NCBI RefSeq assembly: GCF_008386395.1
Contig: NZ_CP043761.1
Span: 3,658,001-3,722,000, forward strand
DNA: 64,000 bases
Direction: 5' to 3'
DNA from: Paenibacillus sp. 37
GTDB lineage: Bacteria > Bacillota > Bacilli > Paenibacillales > Paenibacillaceae
Every line of letters begins with the position of its first letter. The first letter of the stretch is position 1. The notes below the pieces were generated by a model, which worked only from the letters and a program-made list of their open reading frames with translations, made no database searches and was not told the origin of the DNA. The translations under genes and the position numbers were made by a program. Positions 9,526 through 19,570 of this stretch are shown piece after piece.

Positions 9526-11742
9526 ATGGAGTCTATAAAAGCTGATGTAACCGTCGTAGGTGGAGGTATTGCAGGGATATGTGCTGCCATTGCAGCAGCA
9601 CGCCAAGGGCTGCTGGTTTCACTTATTAATGATCGGCCGGTTCTAGGGGGAAATGCGAGCAGCGAGGTCAGAGTGCATATCAACGGGTCGGCTTATCTCG
9701 GAAACAGTCCATCCTACTATGCTCGAGAGGGCGGGTTGATAGAAGAACTGAAGCTGAAGATATTTCATTACAATCCGTTATACAACAAGAAGTTGATGCT
9801 TTCGCTTTCGGATACAGTCTTACTCGACATGGTTTATGATGAGCCCAACATCTCTCTATTCCTGAACACATGCGTTCATGAAACGGGTATGGAGAACGGC
9901 AGAATCCAATGGGTGGAGGGCCTTCAATTGGCTTCCGAGAGAAAATTTCGTTTTGAAAGCCCCACCTACATCGATTGCTCCGGGGATGGAATTGTTGGAT
10001 ACCAGGCAGGAGCTCACTTCCGATGGGGAAGAGAGGCGACGCATGAATACAAGGAGGAGCTCGCTCCAGAAGTGGCGGATCATTACACGATGGGCGATAC
10101 GATTCTGTTTCAAGCCCGTGACGTAGACTATCCCGTTCCTTACACAAAGCCAGGCTTTGCGTATGATATTACGAAGCTGGAGTTTTTTGATAGTATCCGA
10201 AAAGGATTAAACCATCGGTCTTTTCCAAGAAAAATCAACGGGCTTGGCGGATTGTGGTGGCTGGAATACGGCGGACATATGGATATTATCAAGAATAATG
10301 AAGACATCGCATTAGAATTGCGAAAATTGGTGTACGGAATCTGGGATTATATCAAAAATAGCGGTGAATTTGATGATGTAGACAATCTTATCCTGGATTA
10401 TGTATGCCCGATTCCGGGAAAGCGAGAGTCGAGACGATTTATAGGTGAACACATGTTGTCTCAGAACGATCTTACAGCAAAACCTCATTTCGAGGATGCG
10501 GTATCCATCGGAGGGTGGTATATGGATCTGCATGCAAATAAAGGCATCTACGATGAGGGGCCGGCTACCGCGTGGAATTTTGTGCCTGGATTGTATAATA
10601 TCCCGTTTCGCAGCTTATTTTCACGCAATATCCCTAATCTCATGTTCGCTGGCCGCAATATAAGCGCTACCCACGTGGCTTTTGGATCTACAAGAGTGAT
10701 GGCAACCTGTGGTTGTATGGGGCAGGCGGTAGGAACGGCTGCTGCGTTATGCGTAAAATATGATACAGACCCCGCGGCCATCGTCAAAGCCCATATGGGT
10801 GAGCTTCAGGCGCAGCTGCTTCGAGACGGGCAAACGATTGTAGGGCTTCAAGAGCCGTTGGATCCTTATTTCGCAGATGGATTAACGATTCGTGCCTCTT
10901 CTCAGCGAAGCTATGAACAGCTTCATCCAACCGAAGAGATCTCCTTGGAAAGAGCGTTATGTTTGGTCTTGCCGATTCAGACATCCGTGGCTGAAAGTGT
11001 GCAGATCAAAATTAAAAATAGATCCGAGCAATCGGAAACGTTGCAAGTGAAGCTGTACGGCGGGGAGCGGAAGGAAAACTATATTCCCACCAGCGAGCTG
11101 AAAGACTATCACTTGCTTATTTCAGCGGGTTACGATGACTGGATTACACTGGACCTCAGTTGCAAGAAGCCAGAAGACGACAAAATCTACATTGTATTGG
11201 AAGGTACGGCGGGCCTTACTGTACACAGCAATGAAGAGAAAATGACTGGAGCGGTTAGCTTCCTTTATAGACCGGAAGAGCCATCCAGGCTGAAGAAACT
11301 TAATAAGAGCATTTGCTTCAAAGACCTGATACCATCTCAAAATATGTATAATCCCACGAATGTTGTAAACGGTTTCTCCAGACCTTATGGTCTGCCTAAC
11401 GGCTGGATATCGGAACGTACGGAAGGACAGGAATGGTTGGAATTTGGTTTTGCATGCCCCAAGAATCTGGATGAAATCCATCTTATTTTCAATTCAGAAC
11501 TGAATTTGGAGCATTTCGACGATCCGATCGAACCACTGATCCAGGATTATGATGTGACTTTAACTTTAGAAGATGGAACCAAGAGTGAAATTAATATCCG
11601 CGGGAATTACCTTTCGTTGAATAAACATCAGGTGCATGCACAAGGTGTAACCCAAATCCGGTTTGATTTCTGTGCAACGTATGGCTCACCTTATTATGAA
11701 GTGTTTGCAGTGAAATTTTTTGCTCCTAAAAATGCGAAGTGA
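9526..11742 (+). CDS. FAD-dependent oxidoreductase (FAD_oxidored family), cytoplasmic
   Basis: A 738-residue flavoprotein. The N-terminal dinucleotide fold reads VVGGGIAGICAA, followed by the family motif GGNASSEVR, CSGDGIVG and the C-terminal FAD contact FAGRNISATHVAFGSTRV at about residue 385. The last 240 residues form a beta-rich module resembling a discoidin-like accessory domain. There is no signal peptide. ATG 9526 is preferred over ATG 9511 because GGAGG (9513-9517) lies 8 bp before it. Members of this family recur in polysaccharide loci, but the reaction is mostly unassigned. Context suggests oxidation of an imported sugar unit (inference). An SGNH hydrolase follows 17 bp later. Confidence 0.85.
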   Translation: MESIKADVTVVGGGIAGICAAIAAARQGLLVSLINDRPVLGGNASSEVRVHINGSAYLGNSPSYYAREGGLIEELKLKIFHYNPLYNKKLMLSLSDTVLLDMVYDEPNISLFLNTCVHETGMENGRIQWVEGLQLASERKFRFESPTYIDCSGDGIVGYQAGAHFRWGREATHEYKEELAPEVADHYTMGDTILFQARDVDYPVPYTKPGFAYDITKLEFFDSIRKGLNHRSFPRKINGLGGLWWLEYGGHMDIIKNNEDIALELRKLVYGIWDYIKNSGEFDDVDNLILDYVCPIPGKRESRRFIGEHMLSQNDLTAKPHFEDAVSIGGWYMDLHANKGIYDEGPATAWNFVPGLYNIPFRSLFSRNIPNLMFAGRNISATHVAFGSTRVMATCGCMGQAVGTAAALCVKYDTDPAAIVKAHMGELQAQLLRDGQTIVGLQEPLDPYFADGLTIRASSQRSYEQLHPTEEISLERALCLVLPIQTSVAESVQIKIKNRSEQSETLQVKLYGGERKENYIPTSELKDYHLLISAGYDDWITLDLSCKKPEDDKIYIVLEGTAGLTVHSNEEKMTGAVSFLYRPEEPSRLKKLNKSICFKDLIPSQNMYNPTNVVNGFSRPYGLPNGWISERTEGQEWLEFGFACPKNLDEIHLIFNSELNLEHFDDPIEPLIQDYDVTLTLEDGTKSEINIRGNYLSLNKHQVHAQGVTQIRFDFCATYGSPYYEVFAVKFFAPKNAK

Positions 11743-11759
11743 GGTAGGGTGAAGTTGCG

Positions 11760-12968
11760 ATGAAAGAATTTTTTCCTCGGAGAGGGCTGCCTAATGTCAT
11801 TCAGAAGTTGGAAAATGGGGAACCTGTGACCATCGTTTATTTTGGCGGCAGTAATACGCGTTCTGAAGGATACAGAGTCATGACCGCGGATTGGCTGCGA
11901 GGGCAATATCCCCATGCCGATATACGCGCTGTGAACGCAGGCATTGATGGGACAGGATCGGACCTCGGCTGCGCCCGTATGGAGACCGATGTACTGCGTC
12001 ATCAGCCTGATCTCGTGTTTGTTGAATTTGTCGGAAATGATGGGGGAGTCCCCGAATCCAAGGCGCGAATCGAAGGTATTGTCCGACAGATCCGCAAGCA
12101 CAGCCCGTTTACCGATATCCTGTTCGTATATACGATTAAGGAGCGGGATTTGAACTTATTTCAATCCGGCGAGTACCAGAAGGGTGCTCTTATGCAAGAG
12201 GAAGTTGCCGACTATTACGGCATTCCTTCGATTCATCTGGGCGTGGCGGTCAGTCAATTGGTTTCAGGTGGAAAGCTCATTTTCACTTCAAGTGCAGATG
12301 TATCCATTCCCGGTGCCGTTATTTTTACGCATGATTCGATCCATCCAACGATTCCCGTAGGACATCAGATATACACGGACACCATCACCCGGTCATTTGA
12401 GAAAATGAGCGAACTTCGAGATCACGTGGGAAAAGTGGAACATCATTTGCCGCAAGATACTCTGGTCCCGGCCAATCCTTGGGAGTATGCAACCATGCTG
12501 CCACTGGATCAACTCACTCATTTTTCCGCAGGATGGTCTTACATGACTCCCGATGATTTTGCCTTAGTGCGCGAGTATGATTGGTTGTTCCCCGGTCTAT
12601 GGCGAGCAGTTGATCCCGGAGAGGCGATCACAGTGGAGTTTGTGGGAACCCACATCGGCTTATTTGATATCGGAGGGCCAGATTCTGGCCGATTGAAGGT
12701 TTCGGTGGATGGAGGGGAACCATTCCTTATTGATCGATTCACACTCTATAACGATCATAATCGAAATCAATATGTTTTCTTGCCGGAGCTACCAAATGGA
12801 AAACATACCGTTCGCTTCGAGATCGATCACGAGAAAACTGACAAATCGGCCGTGTTTGAGGCAAGTGGCAATGAAAGAAGTATGGCACATGTTCAACAGC
12901 ATCCGGATTGGTATGATCAAACGGTCATTCAGCTTGGAAAGTTGTTATTGGTGCAGCCGCCATTATAA
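11760..12968 (+). CDS. SGNH/GDSL-type esterase-like hydrolase
   Basis: A 402-residue protein with an N-terminal SGNH hydrolase domain. Block I is YFGGSNTRSEG (candidate nucleophile Ser in GGSN), block III FVGNDGG, and the Asp-x-x-His pair is in HDSIHPT. The C-terminal 150 residues are beta-rich (GLFDIGGPDSGRLKVSVDGG), as in two-domain carbohydrate esterases. No signal peptide is present, so it acts in the cytoplasm, probably removing acyl groups from imported oligosaccharides. The usual GDS is replaced by GGS, which is seen in some divergent SGNH families. It is co-transcribed with the FAD oxidoreductase. Confidence 0.82.
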   Translation: MKEFFPRRGLPNVIQKLENGEPVTIVYFGGSNTRSEGYRVMTADWLRGQYPHADIRAVNAGIDGTGSDLGCARMETDVLRHQPDLVFVEFVGNDGGVPESKARIEGIVRQIRKHSPFTDILFVYTIKERDLNLFQSGEYQKGALMQEEVADYYGIPSIHLGVAVSQLVSGGKLIFTSSADVSIPGAVIFTHDSIHPTIPVGHQIYTDTITRSFEKMSELRDHVGKVEHHLPQDTLVPANPWEYATMLPLDQLTHFSAGWSYMTPDDFALVREYDWLFPGLWRAVDPGEAITVEFVGTHIGLFDIGGPDSGRLKVSVDGGEPFLIDRFTLYNDHNRNQYVFLPELPNGKHTVRFEIDHEKTDKSAVFEASGNERSMAHVQQHPDWYDQTVIQLGKLLLVQPPL

Positions 12969-13056
12969 TGGATGGGTTCACTTGGAACACTTGGAAGACC
13001 TATATTCTATCTGACTGCTACTGAGCAATCAATTAGGATGTAGGTTTCTTTTTTTA

Positions 13057-13120
13057 CTTAAAATCGTATAAAAAATTCTTAAAATGAAAGAAATTTCACC
13101 GTAATTTAACATGCTAAGAT
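13057..13120 (+). promoter_or_regulatory. Activator-type promoter of the secreted golvesin-domain gene, second copy of the shared element
   Basis: Bases 13057-13101 match 2397-2441 at 37 of 45 positions. A -10 hexamer TAAGAT lies at 13115-13120, 14 bp past the element (13 bp in the other copy). There is no -35 consensus at the expected place, which lies inside the element. The same geometry at two promoters argues for a common activator. Confidence 0.6.
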
Positions 13121-13200
13121 AAAAACGACAGAGCGGGATTAGGCAGAAGGCGAAGGTTAATTGTTTTTTTACAATCATTTGAGCAAAAGGTAATCTATTT

Positions 13201-13215
13201 TTGAAAGCGTTACCA
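13201..13215 (+). promoter_or_regulatory. CcpA-type cre site
   Basis: TTGAAAGCGTTACCA fits the catabolite-responsive element consensus WTGNAANCGNWNNCW at every position. It lies between the promoter and the ribosome binding site of the gene at 13232, a place where bound CcpA would block transcription in glucose. Confidence 0.7.
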
Positions 13216-13231
13216 TTATTGAGGAGAGGCT

Positions 13232-16200
13232 GTGAATTGTATGGTCATAAGGAAGCTGTTTTTCTTCATCGTTTTCATGTTGACGATCGTAGTTCCTTTC
13301 AGCCTGATTGGAATAAGGGCCGCTTATGCGGAGACCTTACCTTATCAGACGATTATCATCGATGACGGGAGTATCAAGATCAATGATGTTGTGACACCTG
13401 ATGCGGGTAACGAGAACAATGGATATGCGGCTCCAAATTGGACTACAAGCACAGGGGTAAAGGGGTATGATCTTTCCAGCACCAATTATACGAGTACAGC
13501 AGGCAGAACAATCACATGGAATCCACGCTTGGAAGCAGGAACAGCGAAAATTTCGTTCTATAAGCTGGATTGGGCAGATAAAGCAGATAGCAATGTGAAA
13601 ATTGAGATTGTTCATAATGGGACAACAGATGTAGTCTTTATGGATCTAAGACCCTCATCTGGCGAGCCAGCGGGTTGGGTTGATTTGGGAGAGTATTATT
13701 TTTCCGGGGTTGGTGAAGAGTTTGTTCAATTGACCCGGTCTACCGGCACCACGAACACAATCCTTACACGTGCGGATGCGGTCAAGTTCGAAGGGAACAT
13801 TGAGCAAAAGGAGCCACATAAGACGATCATCATTGATGATGGAAGCCTCACAATTGATCATGTCGTCACTGTTGATACAGGCAATACCAATAACGGATTC
13901 TCCGCTCCGTATTGGACCACAAGCGCGGGAGTGAAAGGATACAATAATTCCAGTTCCAAATATACGGATGCTGTAGGCAGAACGATAACATGGAATCCGC
14001 GCTTGGAAGCGGGGACGGCGAGAATATCGTTCTATAAGCTGGATTGGGCGGACAAAGCAGATAGTAATGTGAAAATTGAGATTGTTCATAACGGGATTAC
14101 GGATGTGAAGTTTCTGGATCTAAGACCCTCGTCAGGTCCATCAACCGGGTGGGTTGATTTGGGGGAATATGAGTTTAGTGGTGATGATAGCGAATTTGTC
14201 AGGCTGACTCGAACGCAGCCTTCTACGGGTACCATTATTACGCGGGCCGATGCAGTCAAGTTCGAGGGGAATATCCGTCAACAAGCACCGCCGCTCCCCC
14301 CGCTAAGAAGCCGTACCTTAGCGAATCTCAGTTACACGGAAAAAGGGAGCATTGAAAATGATAACTATAAAGCAACTTTCTATGAAGCAGCATGGGATGG
14401 GGGCAGTTCCATCGTTCGTGATATGTTCTACAAGAACACAGACACGGGAAACTGGATGCCGATCAATTCTGGGGCGGAAAGATTGGAGGAACAATGGGTT
14501 TTATTAGATGGGAATGCGGGCAGCCGAACCAATTACTACGATACGATGAATAAACACTGGATTACATTTGACGGGATCACTTTTCCAGACAGCCAAACGG
14601 CGGTATTAACCGATTCCTCACACGGCAGTGATTACGATTTTGAAGTGAATTGGTCCATGGCAGGAGATAAACCCGATGTTTCCTTTGCCTTTACACCTCG
14701 CCGTGACGGCAATTATGTGATTGGATATCAATCTTTCACAACAGAGACAGTCTCCGGCATCAACGAAGTGTTAAATGGATTCCGGTCACATGCCAAAATG
14801 GTAGGTACGGTGGAATCAACAAGTTTAAGAGAGCTGAGCGCTCCGATGAGCCTGGTTGAGAAAAATGATGGTGCGGGAAATCCATTGACGTATGGCGTAT
14901 TTGTACCTTCGGCAGAGCTTCCGGTTGAATTTGAACCGACGGGAGGCGTTACGAAACAACGGCTTGGCATGAGCCTGGTCAACAACGAAGGCAGCGTGCA
15001 GCCAATCCTGTATGCGCCTCAATTAGGGACTTATTCCCAAATGACCGCAGAAAGCACGTATCAATTTCATATTGGGCTAATCGCTGAAAAAAGCAAACTG
15101 TATGAGTCCTACGCGGATATTCTTCACAATGATTATGGTTATTCAGCTTATCGGGAAAATGTGTCAGATCAGTCGCTTACTGATGCGATGTTTAATATGA
15201 TCGATTTGCTTAAGGTTGAGCCGCAAGGGGACGACTCTGTTAACTATGTCCCTTCACCCAGCGGGTGGTGGAGCCGTGCCAAAGGTTTTATCGATATTGA
15301 AAACGAGGATAGCGTCCGAACAAGCTCAAATGCGGTTCTTTTGGGAGCTTACTATTTGACTGGGGATGACCAGCTATACGATACGAGAGCACTGCCGTCC
15401 GTCCAGTATGGCGTATCGCGAAATGGTATTGGTTGGTCGCCAACTCAGAAGAAAGTATACGGTGTGCCTTCGTTATGGAAAATGGCTACTCTGCCGTTTG
15501 ATGTTTCAAGTGTAGCCGCTGTCAATCAGATGATGGGCACTTCGGCAGGGATTGGGGCACTGGCACAGGAAGAGTACCTTGTGCGTGACCCGGATCAGAA
15601 AGACAGGGGTCCTGTCATTCAGCCCCTGATGATGTATCGGATGACGGGAGATGCGCAGTATTTGCAAGCTGCAAAGGATGCAGCTGACAGTTATATCACG
15701 CAACATATCGATACGCCTGCATCTGTCGATGTGAGTAAAAATGAGTTCATTTATTATTATAGCAAGCTGTGGATGGAGATTTTGGAGCTATATGAGGAGA
15801 CTCAGGATACCAAATACTTGGATGCCGCTTATAAGGAAGCCAAACGGTATGCAACCATGTTTGTTGCTCGTCCAGTTCCTGAAGGGAACGTTACGATTCC
15901 TCAGCCGGAAACATATAATTACGCGGAGTCGTTCCATTGGCCGGAGGGTGGTAAATTTCAATATCCTCGGCTCAAGCTTCCCGAAGATATTGCCGGAGGC
16001 GTTCAAGCGGAGCGTTGGCTTGTTTCACCAAGCGGATTGACGTTTGAAGCAGGAAGTACAACCGGCTATTATCGGATGAATGCTCAGGAAGCTCCATTCA
16101 TGCTAAGATTGTCGCTCTATACAGGGGATAAACTGCTGCAGGATATTGCTCATAATGCGGTTATTGGTCGGTATTCCAGTTATCCAGGTTATTACTATAA

Positions 16201-18310
16201 GGGCTTCGCCGTTAGCCAGCTTGAACCCGATTTTCCACTGGAAGGCCCAAGCGGAGCTACATCCATCTATTATCACCACATACCCGGGCAGCTCGGGCAA
16301 ACGATGGATTATTTGATCAGTGAACAATCCTTGAAATCGAACGGGAGCATTACATTCCCTTCCGTATTTGAAACGAATTTTTTATGGTTCAAATATCACC
16401 TCTATGGGAATAAACCAGGTCAATTTTATGGCAATTCCGACGTTTGGCTATGGATGCCGAAGGGGATCATTAAGACCAATCATCCTCAATTGAACTGGAT
16501 CACAGGTGAGAGTGGAGATAAATTCTACATTGGGCTAAGCAACGCATCGTCAGAAGAAATTCAGACTCCGATCGAATTGAATGAACAGATCATTGGGTTC
16601 AACCCGGCACAAGACTATACTGTAACGATCATCCGCGACAATGGTACACCAGAACAAACGGTTATGAGTGGTGGAATCATTCAAGCCACGGTTTCAGGCA
16701 AGGGCATCACCGCGATCATTGTAGAGGGACTCGATATTGATGTACCGCTGCATCAGGTCAGAACGGCAGATACATCGGATGCAAGTTATTTCTTTGATAC
16801 CCACAGTCCAATTGACGCGGTTAAAGGCATGCTGATCGTTAAGCCTGACGAAACGGTTTATGATGCTTATGTGCAGGCCAAAACAACGAAACCAGCGACA
16901 ATCCATTATTCCCTGGATGGCGGGGCCACGTACACAACCGTGCCAGATACGATATACCCAATGGAATGGTCGATACGGGTGAATGATTTATCCCAGACCT
17001 TCACTTATTATGTGGAATCGGAGGGGAAGGAGACCCGCAAGCGGACACTCTATCTGCCTAATCAGGTAACGGAAACGCCAGTCCAGCCCGATGATGGGCA
17101 GGATCATTCATCTATCATTGTGGATAATACGGAGGCGGAGACAGAAGGCGTCTGGATAAGGGATACGACGGCTAACGATTATTACTATGATAACTATGTG
17201 TATGCCAAATCTACGACCAGCACAGCAACAAGCAAAATGAGATGGCGGCCTGAGCTGCCGGAAAGTGTCACTTATAGTGTGTATTACAAGATTCCGCAAA
17301 ACACTGCAACGAGTGAGAATTGGGCAACAAATGCCTCGTTTACCGTTTATCATAGCGGCGGCTCCGATACGGTTACTGTTGATGAGACAATGACGAACGG
17401 TACTTGGGTGCACCTGGGGGATTATCCTTTTGCTGCAGGTGATAGCGGGTACGTGGAACTAACGAACAAGGCCAACAAATCCAGAGTTGTAGCCGATGCA
17501 ATCATGTGGGTGGACCCGAACAGGATACCGCAATTGGAGTCTGCCGTAGTTCAGTCCGATCGGAACGAGCTGCAGATGACTCAAACCGCACAACTAAGCG
17601 TAACCGGCTATTTGGATAACGGTTTGATCGGTGATCTTACACAGGCCGATGTGCAGTATTTCGTTGATCGTACGGATCTGGCTGAAGTGAATAGCAGTGG
17701 GTTGTTGACTCTTCTTAATCTCGATGGGAACACGGATCACCTTGAGGTATGGGCTACTGTCACGATTGACGGAGTGACCTTAACCACACCGCCTTTGAAC
17801 ATCACGATCAGGGACCTAACGGTTATCGTCGACAGTACAGATACAACAGGGTTATACACAACAGAAGGGTCTTGGAGCCAAAGTAATTTAGCCGGATACA
17901 AAATTGGAGTTAAATCCCGCTACTCAACCGTTCAAGGATCATCCGCAACGTGGAAAGGCCAGTTTCCAGAAGGGAAATATACCGTTTCCATCTACAAGCT
18001 CGTCCATACAACGGCAAACGATAACCATGTCAAAGTGGAAGTGAAGCATAAGACGGGTACCGAGGTCACCTATATCGATGCAACGGTCGGCTCATCGGGT
18101 TGGGTTAATCTGGGCACGTTCGACTTCACGGGAGACGGCAGCGAGTATGTTCGTTTAACCAGGGTTACTCCTACAACGGTAGACCCGCCAACGCTTCCTG
18201 CGGATATGATCTATACGAGGGTTGACGCAGTTATGTTCGAACGGCATTCCGATGATTCAGAATTGCTTGCAAATGAGGCGTCAGATGAACCGACAGTTTC
18301 TGAAGAATGA
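13232..18310 (+). CDS. Large secreted polysaccharide-active protein with golvesin-like modules
   Basis: A 1692-residue secreted protein. The signal peptide ends near IRAAYA. Two tandem golvesin-like beta modules follow (about 41-198 and 199-350), then a beta-sandwich and an alpha-helical toroid-like region (about 360-1270) with aromatic-rich stretches (AVNQMMGTSAGIGALAQEE, NYAESFHWPEGGKFQYP). After that come a third golvesin-like module (about 1292-1430), a bacterial Ig-like domain (about 1433-1530) and a fourth golvesin-like module (about 1530-1675). The core looks like a toroidal glycoside hydrolase or polysaccharide lyase; I cannot assign a family. GTG 13232 is used (GAGGAG 5 bp upstream); ATG 13241 is possible. 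It has an activator-type promoter plus a cre site. Confidence 0.75.
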   Translation: MNCMVIRKLFFFIVFMLTIVVPFSLIGIRAAYAETLPYQTIIIDDGSIKINDVVTPDAGNENNGYAAPNWTTSTGVKGYDLSSTNYTSTAGRTITWNPRLEAGTAKISFYKLDWADKADSNVKIEIVHNGTTDVVFMDLRPSSGEPAGWVDLGEYYFSGVGEEFVQLTRSTGTTNTILTRADAVKFEGNIEQKEPHKTIIIDDGSLTIDHVVTVDTGNTNNGFSAPYWTTSAGVKGYNNSSSKYTDAVGRTITWNPRLEAGTARISFYKLDWADKADSNVKIEIVHNGITDVKFLDLRPSSGPSTGWVDLGEYEFSGDDSEFVRLTRTQPSTGTIITRADAVKFEGNIRQQAPPLPPLRSRTLANLSYTEKGSIENDNYKATFYEAAWDGGSSIVRDMFYKNTDTGNWMPINSGAERLEEQWVLLDGNAGSRTNYYDTMNKHWITFDGITFPDSQTAVLTDSSHGSDYDFEVNWSMAGDKPDVSFAFTPRRDGNYVIGYQSFTTETVSGINEVLNGFRSHAKMVGTVESTSLRELSAPMSLVEKNDGAGNPLTYGVFVPSAELPVEFEPTGGVTKQRLGMSLVNNEGSVQPILYAPQLGTYSQMTAESTYQFHIGLIAEKSKLYESYADILHNDYGYSAYRENVSDQSLTDAMFNMIDLLKVEPQGDDSVNYVPSPSGWWSRAKGFIDIENEDSVRTSSNAVLLGAYYLTGDDQLYDTRALPSVQYGVSRNGIGWSPTQKKVYGVPSLWKMATLPFDVSSVAAVNQMMGTSAGIGALAQEEYLVRDPDQKDRGPVIQPLMMYRMTGDAQYLQAAKDAADSYITQHIDTPASVDVSKNEFIYYYSKLWMEILELYEETQDTKYLDAAYKEAKRYATMFVARPVPEGNVTIPQPETYNYAESFHWPEGGKFQYPRLKLPEDIAGGVQAERWLVSPSGLTFEAGSTTGYYRMNAQEAPFMLRLSLYTGDKLLQDIAHNAVIGRYSSYPGYYYKGFAVSQLEPDFPLEGPSGATSIYYHHIPGQLGQTMDYLISEQSLKSNGSITFPSVFETNFLWFKYHLYGNKPGQFYGNSDVWLWMPKGIIKTNHPQLNWITGESGDKFYIGLSNASSEEIQTPIELNEQIIGFNPAQDYTVTIIRDNGTPEQTVMSGGIIQATVSGKGITAIIVEGLDIDVPLHQVRTADTSDASYFFDTHSPIDAVKGMLIVKPDETVYDAYVQAKTTKPATIHYSLDGGATYTTVPDTIYPMEWSIRVNDLSQTFTYYVESEGKETRKRTLYLPNQVTETPVQPDDGQDHSSIIVDNTEAETEGVWIRDTTANDYYYDNYVYAKSTTSTATSKMRWRPELPESVTYSVYYKIPQNTATSENWATNASFTVYHSGGSDTVTVDETMTNGTWVHLGDYPFAAGDSGYVELTNKANKSRVVADAIMWVDPNRIPQLESAVVQSDRNELQMTQTAQLSVTGYLDNGLIGDLTQADVQYFVDRTDLAEVNSSGLLTLLNLDGNTDHLEVWATVTIDGVTLTTPPLNITIRDLTVIVDSTDTTGLYTTEGSWSQSNLAGYKIGVKSRYSTVQGSSATWKGQFPEGKYTVSIYKLVHTTANDNHVKVEVKHKTGTEVTYIDATVGSSGWVNLGTFDFTGDGSEYVRLTRVTPTTVDPPTLPADMIYTRVDAVMFERHSDDSELLANEASDEPTVSEE
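13347..14290 (+). repeat. Tandem direct repeat, two 474-bp units encoding golvesin-like modules
   Basis: Unit 1 starts at 13347 (TIIIDDGSI) and unit 2 at 13821 (TIIIDDGSL), an exact 474-bp (158-codon) offset. Long stretches are almost identical (WNPRLEAGTA, ISFYKLDWADKADSNVKIEI), which points to recent duplication inside the gene. Confidence 0.85.
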
Positions 18311-18378
18311 CCCTGAATCATGAATGGAAGTGAAACAACAGTAAGTGATGTTATACAAATTAGTGTAAAATAACGCTA

Positions 18379-18417
18379 AGAGCCGAGTGGATGAGAGCAA
18401 TCCATTTGGCTCTTTTT
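18379..18417 (+). terminator. Rho-independent terminator after golvesin-domain gene
   Basis: Stem AGAGCCGAGTGGA (18379-18391) with TCCATTTGGCTCT (18401-18413), then a T run. Confidence 0.85.
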
Positions 18418-18648
18418 GTCTAGGTGCAAGAAAGTGTGGTAAGAGGAAGGAAGGCAATCGGAAATCTTCCTCTTATCACCCATTAAACAGTTAAGTTTTC
18501 CAAATCCAACTTTTTTGGATTCTCTTAAAAAAATTGCCGCTTTCAGATTATGTTTCGTCACACTCAAAACGTTTCTCTAGACCCACACAAATCTTCAATG
18601 ATACCATCATACACGTGCTAGAAATGAAGATTGCAGGAGGATATCATT

Positions 18649-19536
18649 TTGGATCAACTAAAATACGATAATCTAAAGCTGGGGGAGCGCGGAGCGATCA
18701 TCAGCATTATCGCCTACATATGTTTGACCTTATTAAAACTGATCGTTGGCAATATGGCCGGATCAGAAGCGCTCAAGGCGGATGGATTAAACAATGCCAC
18801 CGATATTGTGGCCTCCATAGCTGTACTGATCGGTTTGAAACTTGCCCAACGCCCAGCCGACAAAGACCATACATATGGCCACTGGAGAGCAGAGACCGTT
18901 GCGTCACTAGTTGCTTCTTTCATTATGATGGCAGTAGGTTTACAAGTACTGTTTGAAGCCATCGGTTCTGTGTTCCAGGGTACACAAGAATCTCCGGATA
19001 TCATCGCCGCGTACACAGGTATTTTCTGCGCGGTTATCATGTATCTGGTCTATCGCTATAACAAGAGACTTGCTACACGTATTAAAAGTCAGGCGGTCAT
19101 GGCTGCAGCTCGAGATAATATCTCCGATGCCTGGGTGAGCACCGGTGCGGTCATTGGAATCGTGGGTTCCCAGTTCGGCCTCCCATGGCTGGACCCGGTA
19201 ACAGCTGTCATCGTAGGTTTCCTGATCTGCAAGACCGCTTGGGACATTTTCAAGGAAGCCACACATCATCTGACCGATGGTTTTGATGTTGAACTGATTC
19301 AGGAGTACAAAAAGACGATTGCCGGAATAGACGGTGTAGAGAAGGTCAAAGACGTAAGAGCCCGCAATTATGGCAATAATGCTGTCGTGGATGTTGTCAT
19401 CACCGTACATGCTGAGCTGGATCTTCAACAAGCACATGATATCTGTACAGACGTGGAGAACGAGTTAATGGAGGAGCATGACGTATACACCGTTCACGTT
19501 CATGTGGAACCTGATATGTTGAAAGAATGCATATGA
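18649..19536 (+). CDS. Cation diffusion facilitator (CDF) metal exporter
   Basis: A 295-residue membrane protein exporting divalent metals (Zn, Co, Fe or Mn) in exchange for protons. It has about six membrane helices. The metal-site motifs are ALKADGLNNATDI in helix 2 and DNISDAWVS in helix 5, and HTYGHWRAE is the typical loop after helix 2. The C-terminal cytoplasmic domain has the ferredoxin-like fold (VKDVRARNYGNNAVVDVVI, VHVHVEPD). Start TTG 18649 is chosen because AGGAGG (18635-18640) stands 8 bp before it; an earlier TTG at 18631 would contain the binding site itself. Transcribed alone, with a terminator at 19571. Confidence 0.92.
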   Translation: MDQLKYDNLKLGERGAIISIIAYICLTLLKLIVGNMAGSEALKADGLNNATDIVASIAVLIGLKLAQRPADKDHTYGHWRAETVASLVASFIMMAVGLQVLFEAIGSVFQGTQESPDIIAAYTGIFCAVIMYLVYRYNKRLATRIKSQAVMAAARDNISDAWVSTGAVIGIVGSQFGLPWLDPVTAVIVGFLICKTAWDIFKEATHHLTDGFDVELIQEYKKTIAGIDGVEKVKDVRARNYGNNAVVDVVITVHAELDLQQAHDICTDVENELMEEHDVYTVHVHVEPDMLKECI

Positions 19537-19570
19537 GATTTAGATTTTAAAAGAGTGACCCGGCAAAGCA

